This document shows, piece by piece, positions 1-5,003 of a stretch of 11,096 nucleotides of DNA. Below the pieces are notes generated by a model. It was not told the DNA's origin and did no database searches. It worked only from the letters and a program-made list of their open reading frames with translations. The translations under genes and the position numbers were made by a program. Every line of letters begins with the position of its first letter. The stretch's first letter is position 1. Source of the DNA: JBGPJM01 sp041485385 (GTDB lineage: Bacteria; Planctomycetota; Phycisphaerae; Phycisphaerales; UBA1924); contig JBGPJM010000169.1 of NCBI GenBank assembly GCA_041485385.1, positions 1-11,096 on the forward strand. The letters run 5' to 3'.

Positions 1-700
1 CCTTGAGCGCCGTCCCCGCCTGGCCGTTGTCGGCCGTGAACTCGAGCGCCAGAGCGGGCGCGACGACCATGTCGTCGATGCCTGCCCAGATCACCACGCG
101 CGGCGCGGTGAAGTTCGCCATGCCGGGCACCACGCCGCGCGCGGCCCTATGCACCTCCCCCTGCCCGATCAGCCGGTCCTGGTAGCCGTCCGGGACCTTG
201 AACCCCCTGAGGTCGCGGAGGGCCGATTTCACGAGCACCAGCGGGTTGCCGGCGATGTTGCGGCAGAGCAGGCGCGCCTCGCCCGTGTAGACGGGGATGC
301 CGGACCGCTCCTGGGCGAAGTACACCAGGTTGAACTTGTAGGTCCCGGTCGCGCCGTCGTACATGATGGGCTGGCTGGGGCGAGCCTCCTCCAGGAGGCT
401 GTGATTCCGGAGGTCGGCGGTGTCGGCGTTGAAGACGGCCGCGGTGCGGAGCATGAACCACCAGGCGCTGTCGATCGCCGAGGTACCTGTCGAAAGGGCC
501 GCGCCGTAGACGGTGGAGATGCGCCCGCCGTCGGTCCGGAAAAGGCCCGCGCCCGGGTTTTGATCGAGAAACGCCGCCTCGGCGGGGGTAGCCGGCCGCC
601 GGTCGTCCCGGGCGAGGTCCATTGCGAGCGTGCTCTGAACCGTGGCGGCCGCGGCGAGCAACGACGCGACCGTTAACCCGATGCGAGGCATATTCATCAT
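1..700 (-). CDS. Secreted protein with FTP/PepSY-like propeptide region, 3' part beyond window
   Basis: Reading leftward from ATG at 700-698, the frame stays open for 233 codons to the window edge, so only the N-terminal part is present. Residues 1-26 form a clear Sec signal peptide: short basic start, hydrophobic core LTVASLLAAAATV, small residues before a likely cut after STLA. Residues 120-160 contain YKFNLVYFAQERSGIPVYTGE followed by an alternating hydrophobic strand. This resembles the FTP/PepSY propeptide of thermolysin/fungalysin-type secreted metalloproteases, where a 'G-[IV]-[PE]-V-[FY]-x-[GA]' core is typical. Residues 201-222 (VVIWAGIDDMVVAPALALEF) look like the next strands of such a domain. 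An AGGAG lies just upstream (about 4 nt from ATG-700, 7 nt from the second ATG at 697), so either start is possible. No catalytic HExxH is visible because that part would lie outside. The family call is by motif look only; secretion is the firmer conclusion. Confidence 0.6.
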   Translation of the reverse strand, partial: MMNMPRIGLTVASLLAAAATVQSTLAMDLARDDRRPATPAEAAFLDQNPGAGLFRTDGGRISTVYGAALSTGTSAIDSAWWFMLRTAAVFNADTADLRNHSLLEEARPSQPIMYDGATGTYKFNLVYFAQERSGIPVYTGEARLLCRNIAGNPLVLVKSALRDLRGFKVPDGYQDRLIGQGEVHRAARGVVPGMANFTAPRVVIWAGIDDMVVAPALALEFTADNGQAGTALK

Positions 701-948
701 GGGCTCCTGGAGAGGCGGAGATCGCCGCCACATGCGGGTGCGGAAGGGGCACGATTGTCCCCGGGGAGGCGGCGCCGCACCCAGGCACTCTAGCAGCGGG
801 ATTTCATACGCAGGACCGCCGGAGGGGTTGCAAGGAGGATCGTTGGCTCCGTCCGAACTGGCCGGAGATACCCGGCTGCGATGTGGGAAACCGCCCGACT
901 TCAGCGTCGCCGAGCCCGGCTCGTCCGAAAACCACGGTCTCCCGCGGC

Positions 949-1392
949 TCAACCCGCGGGCGTGAAGGTCGCGCCGTCGAGCACATCGAACGACACGAAG
1001 GTGCCGGTTGGGAACTGCACCGGCTTCTGGCGCTGGTCGGTGAGCTTGACGACGATCGGAACGCCGGCGTCGACGGTGATGGTGCCGGCCGCGTCGTCGG
1101 TGGCGATGACGGACCCTTGCACGCGCCGGGGGTGTCCGTAGACGGGCTCGATGTACCTGCCGCCGGTCTTGACGGCGTCGACCCGGCGTGCCTGGGCGTT
1201 GATGGTGCCGATGATCCGCTTGCCAACGGGGGTTTTCACCGGGCCATCGGGGCGGAGGTGCAGTTCGTAGTTGGTATCCGGGAATGTGAGCTTGAGGAAG
1301 GAGGGCCGGGTGGCGGTGGAGAGGACGGTCTCCGTGAGTATGCCGCGGGCGAGAGCGGGATCGATCCTGGAGGTTGGGGCGGGTTCAATCAT
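949..1392 (-). CDS. Hypothetical protein, small and beta-rich
   Basis: A 147-residue protein that I do not recognise. It has no signal peptide or membrane segment, so it is probably cytoplasmic. The sequence is rich in alternating beta-strand patterns (SFLKLTFPDTNYELHL, KRIIGTINAQARRVDAV, QGSVIATDDAAGTITVDAGVPIVVKL, TGTFVSFDVLDGATF). It has a central conserved-looking RYIEPVYGHPRRVQG segment, consistent with a small barrel (OB-like) fold; that fold guess is inference. The start ATG at 1392 has no obvious Shine-Dalgarno sequence, but the strand's frame and codon use fit a real gene. It begins 51 bp after the stop of the membrane-protein gene and runs in the same direction, so it could be the third gene of the amidotransferase transcript. 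A 7-bp GC hairpin (941-947 with 954-960) encloses its stop codon in the loop; it lacks a convincing U tract. Confidence 0.65.
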   Translation of the reverse strand: MIEPAPTSRIDPALARGILTETVLSTATRPSFLKLTFPDTNYELHLRPDGPVKTPVGKRIIGTINAQARRVDAVKTGGRYIEPVYGHPRRVQGSVIATDDAAGTITVDAGVPIVVKLTDQRQKPVQFPTGTFVSFDVLDGATFTPAG

Positions 1393-1443
1393 GGGCGGGA
1401 TACGGTATGCCCGGGGCGCGTGCGCGGAAGACCGGCAAATGGG

Positions 1444-2094
1444 TCACTCGTTAGTCCATGTGTAGCGCCACCAGTCATCGACCACACGCTTGCGGCTCTC
1501 GTGCCTCGCCCAGACCGGTGGCGCTGGGAGCGATCCGCCCGGTGCGAAGATCAGGCCGTGTTCGCCATCCGGGTAATGGCCGCAGCGCAGGACGACAGCA
1601 CCCTGCACGATGCTGCCGGATTCCACATAGATTCCCTTGACCGCGCGATTGATAACCACGGTGTCACCGTCGCCCGTGCCGGCCACCTCGGTAGCGAGAT
1701 CCTGGAATGCCGCGCGGGCGCCCGCGAATCGCCAGCGGAACGGCCAGTTGGCGCTGGTGGCCAAGCTCGCCGCCACCAGCAGGCAAGGGAGCGCAAACCA
1801 TCCGAGCCTGAGGAGGGTGAGCCTGCGCGTGCGACCTCGGCGGAGCCATCGGACGAAAGCGATGCCAGACCACAGGACCCAGACGATCCCCAGCAGGAAC
1901 CAGGTGGCCACGGAAAGGAGGACCGGAGTGCTCGGAATGCTGGGCGCTCCAGGGCCGAAGCTCGCGGCGTACAGGGCCATCGGAACATTCAGTGTCGCGA
2001 GCGCAAGCAGAGCGATGACGCTGACCCGCTGGAGCCGCGAGATGCCGCGGAGCTGCGAATTCTGCGGAGTCGAACTCGCCTCTGGAGGGGTCAT
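1444..2094 (-). CDS. Three-helix membrane protein of unknown function
   Basis: A 216-residue integral membrane protein. I chose the ATG at 2094 because it overlaps the stop of the upstream amidotransferase as ATGA (translational coupling), and because the frame upstream of it is arginine/proline-rich shadow. Visible parts: a polar N-terminus (1-21), three hydrophobic segments at about 22-46 (VSVIALLALATLNVPMALYA), 56-80 (VLLSVATWFLLGIVWVLW) and 92-113 (LLRLGWFALPCLLVAASL), with a basic RWLRRGRTRR loop between the second and third. A soluble C-terminal domain of about 100 residues follows, ending in VVDDWWRYTW. That tail, with a single Cys-Gly-His and a HGLIFAPGG segment, recalls small actinobacterial-type membrane proteins of unknown role. 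It carries no catalytic motif that I can name. Its position makes co-expression with the amidotransferase likely, but says nothing firm about function. Confidence 0.75.
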   Translation of the reverse strand: MTPPEASSTPQNSQLRGISRLQRVSVIALLALATLNVPMALYAASFGPGAPSIPSTPVLLSVATWFLLGIVWVLWSGIAFVRWLRRGRTRRLTLLRLGWFALPCLLVAASLATSANWPFRWRFAGARAAFQDLATEVAGTGDGDTVVINRAVKGIYVESGSIVQGAVVLRCGHYPDGEHGLIFAPGGSLPAPPVWARHESRKRVVDDWWRYTWTNE

Positions 2095-2717
2095 GAGCAG
2101 CCGAACTCCAGGAAGTTGCGGAGGAGCATGGGTCCGTCGGCAGTGAGGAACGACTCGGGGTGGAACTGCACGCCTTCGAGGGGCGCGTGGAGCGGCGCTC
2201 CATCGGGCCACACCCGGCGGAGGCCCATGACGACGCGTCTAGTGGACCCCTTCTCGCCTTTTTCATCTGTCCAGGCGGAAACGGCCCATCCCTCGGGTGG
2301 GATGGTTTCGGGGAGCACGACGAGCGAGTGGTAGCGCGTGGCGGTGAAGGGGTTGGGAAGGCCGGCGAAGAGGCCGCGGCCGTCGTGGTGGATGGGGCTG
2401 GTCTTGCCGTGCATGGGGACGGCGTGCCGGGCGACGGTCATGCCGTAGATGGCGCCGATGCACTGGTGGCCGAGGCAGACGCCCAGCACCGGGACCTTCC
2501 CGGAGAAGCGCCGGATGATGTCGGGGGAGTTGCCGGCTTCGGCGGGGGTGCAGGGGCCGGGGGAGATGATGACGTGGGTGGGGCGGAGCGACTCGGCCTG
2601 GTCGGGGGTGATTTTGTCGTTGCGGAGGACGCGCAGGTCCAGGGAGGGGTCGAGCTCACCGAGCCGCTGCACGAGGTTGAAGGTGAAGGAGTCGTAGTTG
2701 TCGATGAGGAGGATCAC
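2091..2717 (-). CDS. pabA/trpG: Aminodeoxychorismate/anthranilate synthase, glutamine amidotransferase subunit
   Basis: Class-I glutamine amidotransferase that releases ammonia from glutamine for a partner chorismate-using subunit (PabB for folate or TrpE for tryptophan). From a GTG start at 2717 it is 208 residues, close to the usual family length. It then begins ILLIDNYDSFTFNL, the standard family N-terminus. Further marks are the oxyanion strand SPGPCTP (52-58), nucleophile Cys81 in GVCLGHQ, a MHGKTSPI stretch, the RYHSLVV loop, and the His186/Glu188 pair in VQFHPES. An ATG at 2768 would add 17 residues not typical of the family; it lies inside the 10-bp repeat array with only a weak AGG upstream. 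Neither start has a strong Shine-Dalgarno sequence. No trpE, pabB or pabC lies beside it, so folate versus tryptophan use cannot be decided; such lone copies often serve both. Confidence 0.93.
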   Translation of the reverse strand: MILLIDNYDSFTFNLVQRLGELDPSLDLRVLRNDKITPDQAESLRPTHVIISPGPCTPAEAGNSPDIIRRFSGKVPVLGVCLGHQCIGAIYGMTVARHAVPMHGKTSPIHHDGRGLFAGLPNPFTATRYHSLVVLPETIPPEGWAVSAWTDEKGEKGSTRRVVMGLRRVWPDGAPLHAPLEGVQFHPESFLTADGPMLLRNFLEFGCS

Positions 2718-2767
2718 GGCGAAGGGTAGGATTCGAGAGAAGCGATCAGTGCGAAGTTGCGTGATCA

Positions 2768-2873
2768 TGGCAACCTATGGCCATGTATGGCAACCTATGG
2801 GTTTTTCGGGCCGCTGGGGCCGTTTTTTGCGTGGCAATCTATGGAGCCGGTGGCCATCTATGGCAATGAATGG
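2768..2873. repeat. Direct-repeat array with 10-bp period, TGGCMAYCTA type
   Basis: Copies read on the plus strand: TGGCAACCTATGG at 2768-2780, TGGCCATGTATGG at 2778-2790, TGGCAACCTATGG at 2788-2800, TGGCAATCTATGG at 2832-2844, TGGCCATCTATGG at 2851-2863 and TGGCAATGAATGG at 2861-2873. Neighbouring copies overlap by three bases, giving an exact 10-bp step within each block. A 30-bp insertion with a GC hairpin and T6 run (2807-2828) separates the two blocks. The left end coincides with the alternative ATG of the amidotransferase gene. The repeats are plainly visible; their function is unknown. Confidence 0.8.
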
Positions 2874-2892
2874 GTGGGGGTTTGCCAGGATT

Positions 2893-3032
2893 TTGGCGGT
2901 CTTAGCGAGATGTTGGCGGCCTTAGGGCTGGGGCGATGCTGCGAGGGTTTGTTGTTGGCGGTCTTAGGCGGGGAAGTTGGCGGCCTTAGGGGTTGAGTTG
3001 GCGGTCTTAGCAGTTCTTGTTGGCGGCCTTAG
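2893..3032. repeat. Six direct repeats TTGGCGGYCTTAG with alternating T/C
   Basis: Exact 13-bp copies start at 2893, 2913, 2955, 2977, 2998 and 3020. The eighth base alternates strictly T,C,T,C,T,C. Start-to-start distances are 20, 42, 22, 21 and 22 bp, that is, two helical turns with one position skipped near 2934. Five of six copies are preceded by G. The spacers (7-9 bp, 29 at the gap) are unlike one another, so this is not a simple tandem duplication. The spacing suits a protein binding repeatedly to one face of the helix. It does not fit a CRISPR array, because both repeats and spacers are too short. Confidence 0.85.
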
Positions 3033-3279
3033 GCGGGACGGCCGTCCGGAGGGCGAAGCGGAACGGTGCCACTTGAATGTCAAAGAGGGCGGCGCTGATG
3101 AGCCGGGAGTTGAGGCAGGGTACCCTAGCACATGTCTAACGATTGTGCAAGGTAAAAGTTTGGTTTTTTGGAAGTTTCTTGGCGGGGCTGCCTGTTTGTG
3201 CGACGCCTCGACCGGGTAGAGGGCATGGGGCGTGAAACTTTGCCGAATGTCAGCGGTGAATCCTGCTGAGGGGGAACAT

Positions 3280-3285
3280 AGGAGG
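3280..3285 (+). promoter_or_regulatory. Strong ribosome binding site of the cupin gene
   Basis: A full AGGAGG lies 5 nt before the ATG at 3291 and fixes that start. Several neighbouring genes lack any clear Shine-Dalgarno sequence, so this gene stands out as set up for efficient initiation. Confidence 0.8.
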
Positions 3286-3290
3286 TTGCC

Positions 3291-3665
3291 ATGCCCGTTC
3301 GAGGAGAGGCGACGGTACATAGGTGGTCGGCGCTGGCGAGCGATCGGCCGATGGCGCTGCTGGAGCGCCGGCGGGTGATCGGCGAGGAGGCGATGATCTC
3401 GCAGGTGCGGCTGGAGAAGGGGTGCGTGGTGCCCACGCACGCGCACGAGAACGAGCAGTTCGCGTGCATCATCAGCGGGGCGCTGAAGTTCGGGATCGGG
3501 GCCGAGGGGAGCAAGGCCCGGCGCGAGGTGGTGGTCCGAGCCGGCGAGGTGCTGCACCTGCCCGCGAACGTGCCGCACTCGGCGGAGGCGGTCGAGGAGA
3601 CGGTCGTGCTCGATGTCTTCAGCCCGCCCAGCGAGAAGACGGGGATCGACACGGTCGGGCGGTAG
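3291..3665 (+). CDS. Single-domain cupin protein
   Basis: A 124-residue cupin_2-type beta-barrel protein, probably cytoplasmic and metal-binding. Cupin motif 1 is visible as PTHAHENEQFACIISGALKFGI, with His50, His52 and Gln56 as ligands (Gln or Glu is usual at the third place). Motif 2 is AGEVLHLPANVPHSAEA with His96 as the fourth ligand. The C-terminal LDVFSPPSEKTG is a common ending in small cupins. Such proteins act as sugar isomerases, dioxygenases, ligand sensors or quercetinase-like enzymes; nothing here picks one. The gene faces the DUF1444 gene tail to tail with 4 bp between the stops and no visible terminator, so their transcripts probably overlap. Confidence 0.88.
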   Translation: MPVRGEATVHRWSALASDRPMALLERRRVIGEEAMISQVRLEKGCVVPTHAHENEQFACIISGALKFGIGAEGSKARREVVVRAGEVLHLPANVPHSAEAVEETVVLDVFSPPSEKTGIDTVGR

Positions 3666-3669
3666 GCGG

Positions 3670-4482
3670 TCAGGCCGCTTCCGCGCTGGTGCCGGCGACG
3701 CCGTCCCGCGTGACATAAAAGAGGTCCGACGTGATCGGATAGGGGAGCCGCCGGTAATCCTGCGCCACGCGAGACTTCAGCCGCTCGACGAACTGATCGG
3801 GGTGGGGCGAGAGGGCGACGAACATGTCTCGAGCGGGCGTCGCCACGTAGAAGTCGCCACCGAGCTGCGGGGCCAGGCGCCCGAAGAGGCCGGAGAGGAG
3901 CAGCCTCGCCGCGTCGTAGCCGTCCTGCTCGGCGAGGATCGCGGCCCGGCCGCCCTCCTTGCTTTCGACGACCTGCAGCTCGAGGCTCGGGGCGTAGTGG
4001 TCCAGGTTCGCGCGGGCGATCGCCTCGAGGTCCTCGGGGGTTACCCCCCAGCGGATGATCTGCTCGGTCGTGACGGAGACCGTCATCTGCGGGAGGTCGA
4101 TGACAAACACGATCGCGGTGCCGTTCACGAACGGCACGTGCGCAACCTGCTGCCGGTTGAGGTGGTCGAAGATCGCCTCGGGCTGGATGCGGGGCATGAG
4201 GCGCGGCTTGACGAAGTCGAAGGAGGCGGTCGAAAGGGAGATCGCGTCACCGGTGAAGAGCTGCTCGAGGTAGTGCTCGACGATCTCCAGGCCGCGATCC
4301 GCGTCGTGATTGACCAACCGGTAGAGGTTGTCCAGGTCCAGCCGGCGCCCGTCGACGATCAGTTCGCGTGGCCCGATCAGGTCGACGATGTGCTCGGGCT
4401 GCAGGCGCCGGAGCATGATCGCAACCTGTTCAGCGAAGGCCTCGGGTTCACGCGGCATCCTGGCCATGTCCGTTGCGTCCAT
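3670..4482 (-). CDS. DUF1444 (YtpQ-like) family protein
   Basis: A protein of 270 residues from the ATG at 4482, which matches the length of Bacillus YtpQ-type proteins. The open frame can be extended to a TTG at 4533, and ATGs at 4467 and 4458 are also possible; none has a good Shine-Dalgarno sequence. Family-like stretches are FDFVKPRLMPRI in the middle, VPFVNGTAIVFVIDLPQM, then VTTEQIIRWGVTPEDLEAIARANL, DGYDAARLLLSGLF and GGDFYVATPARDMFVAL near the C-terminus. The 'W-G-x-[TS]-x-E-[ED]-L-x-x-x-A-x-x-N-L' stretch is the feature I relied on most. The molecular role of the family is not established. There is no signal peptide or membrane segment. The upstream region contains an intrinsic terminator oriented the same way (4671-4726), so this gene may need its own promoter within 4483-4670; I could not identify one. 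Confidence 0.8.
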   Translation of the reverse strand: MDATDMARMPREPEAFAEQVAIMLRRLQPEHIVDLIGPRELIVDGRRLDLDNLYRLVNHDADRGLEIVEHYLEQLFTGDAISLSTASFDFVKPRLMPRIQPEAIFDHLNRQQVAHVPFVNGTAIVFVIDLPQMTVSVTTEQIIRWGVTPEDLEAIARANLDHYAPSLELQVVESKEGGRAAILAEQDGYDAARLLLSGLFGRLAPQLGGDFYVATPARDMFVALSPHPDQFVERLKSRVAQDYRRLPYPITSDLFYVTRDGVAGTSAEAA

Positions 4483-4670
4483 GCCCGACCCGACGTTCCT
4501 TCCCTCACCCGGCCCCCCGAATGGGGCAGACAATTGCCGGATAAGGCGCTGGCGGCGTCGGATCGGTGTACCGTCATCGTCAATTCTCTACGGTCTGTGA
4601 ACCTCCATGTTCCGACGCCGGCAACGATCGCGAGCAAGCTGCCGGCGAGTCGAGTCGGAGAACAGACGCC

Positions 4671-4726
4671 AAAAAAAGAAAACGAGGGGGGAATGACCAG
4701 CCCACATGGTCACGCCTGACCCTCGT
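4671..4726 (-). terminator. Intrinsic terminator, leftward
   Basis: On the minus strand, ACGAGGG (4726-4720) pairs with CCCTCGT (4688-4682). Inside it an upper stem TGACCA (4712-4707) pairs with TGGTCA (4699-4694) around a 7-nt loop. The lower stem runs directly into a T tract of TTT C TTTTTTT (4681-4671). That is the classic rho-independent layout and it works only leftward, since the plus strand has no T run after the hairpin. No leftward protein gene ends just upstream of it. Confidence 0.75.
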
Positions 4727-4872
4727 AATCCGGGGCGCCAACGCGACGCCCACTGACGGAAGCGGCGGCTCGCCTGCAAGGACAAGCGGACGCGAACTGA
4801 CCCGCTCCTGGAACACCAGCCCGGTCTCGTCGCGAATGATGCCAGGGTTTGGCCGGCGTCTTGGCGGCCACT
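4671..4872 (-). ncRNA. Candidate sigma-54-dependent small RNA, about 200 nt
   Basis: Predicted from its two ends: a sigma-54 promoter whose -12 C is at 4884, placing +1 near the A at 4872, and the intrinsic terminator whose T tract ends at 4671. No convincing protein frame lies between them. A GTG frame begins 2 nt after the predicted start, encodes about 51 Arg/Ala-rich residues and has no ribosome site. Visible structure besides the terminator: a 5' hairpin GGCCG/CGGCC (about 4869-4851) and a GGGCG/CGCCC hairpin (about 4752-4734). The unit is divergent from a sigma-54 activator gene, as qrr1 is from luxO in Vibrio. Size, start and existence are inference from the signals; no homology to a known RNA family was seen. 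Confidence 0.5.
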
Positions 4873-4883
4873 AGGCCTTAAGG

Positions 4884-4899
4884 GCAAGGCATGTGCCAA
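4884..4899 (-). promoter_or_regulatory. Sigma-54 (-24/-12) promoter, leftward
   Basis: The minus strand reads TTGGCACATGCCTTGC from 4899 to 4884. The known consensus is YTGGCACG-N4-TTGCW. Here TTGGCAC and TTGC are exact, the spacing GG-N10-GC is exact, and only the two weakly conserved flanking bases differ (A for G after CAC, C for W). Predicted +1 is an A at about 4872. It sits about 105 bp from the start codon of a divergent sigma-54 activator gene, which strengthens the call. Confidence 0.7.
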
Positions 4900-4958
4900 G
4901 CCCGAGAAGTCGTTCAGGACGTGCACAGGGCGGCATCAAGCCAGAAATCTACTATATT

Positions 4959-4988
4959 CAACAGTTATTTTTGTGATATACAGCAGTT
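4959..4988. repeat. Pair of CARCAGTT direct repeats, 22 bp apart
   Basis: CAACAGTT at 4959-4966 and CAGCAGTT at 4981-4988 repeat with a 22-bp step in an AT-rich island. They lie roughly 90-115 bp upstream of the predicted sigma-54 transcript start at 4872, within the usual range for an activator (enhancer) site, and directly before the activator gene. They could be its binding sites for promoter activation and self-control. Two short copies are modest evidence. Confidence 0.35.
4974..4982 (+). promoter_or_regulatory. Candidate extended -10 promoter of the sigma-54 activator gene
   Basis: TGATATACA (4974-4982) has the TGn extension plus TATACA (4 of 6 to TATAAT). It lies in the only strongly AT-rich stretch of the region, about 22 bp before the ATG at 5004. 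There is no good -35. It would give a very short leader of about 15 nt without a Shine-Dalgarno sequence, and it overlaps the CARCAGTT repeats. Confidence 0.35.
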
Positions 4989-5003
4989 GTCATCATCATT
5001 ACT

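Larger units (their letters stand above)
2718..3290. other. Intergenic region with two repeat arrays
   Basis: About 570 bp between divergent genes (amidotransferase leftward, cupin rightward). Open frames here show repeat-driven, low-complexity translations and no recognisable protein. The region holds the 10-bp-period array and the 13-bp array described separately, a 12-bp perfect palindrome GGACGGCCGTCC at 3036-3047, and an AT-rich patch at about 3131-3180 in otherwise GC-rich DNA. Both genes' promoters must lie here, but I see no convincing -35/-10 pair. A weak leftward candidate is TTGCAC, 17 bp, TAGGGT at about 3150-3122. The region is long for this compact neighbourhood. Confidence 0.7.

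Noticed and set aside
941..960. Terminator of the small hypothetical gene
   Set aside because: The CCCGCGG/CCGCGGG stem encloses the stop codon and is not followed by a T tract, so it is too weak to call.
622..2334. Very long plus-strand open frame of 570 codons over the left gene group
   Set aside because: Its translation is compositionally odd and without family motifs, while the minus strand carries clear proteins (amidotransferase with Cys-His-Glu triad, membrane protein). It is a GC-rich shadow frame.
2807..2828. Rightward terminator-like hairpin followed by T6
   Set aside because: The stem is short with a mismatch, and no plus-strand gene ends upstream of it; the sequence is more simply a spacer between repeat blocks.
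2893..3032. CRISPR array
   Set aside because: Repeats are only 13 bp and spacers 7-9 bp, far below CRISPR sizes, and no cas gene is present.
3613..4719. Plus-strand open frame of 368 codons opposite the DUF1444 gene
   Set aside because: Shadow frame: charged, repetitive translation without motifs, overlapping both the cupin 3' end and the DUF1444 gene.
4588..4926. Protein-coding frames on the minus strand across 4588-4926
   Set aside because: Candidates either start before the predicted transcript start or run through the terminator, have no ribosome site and show no recognisable sequence.
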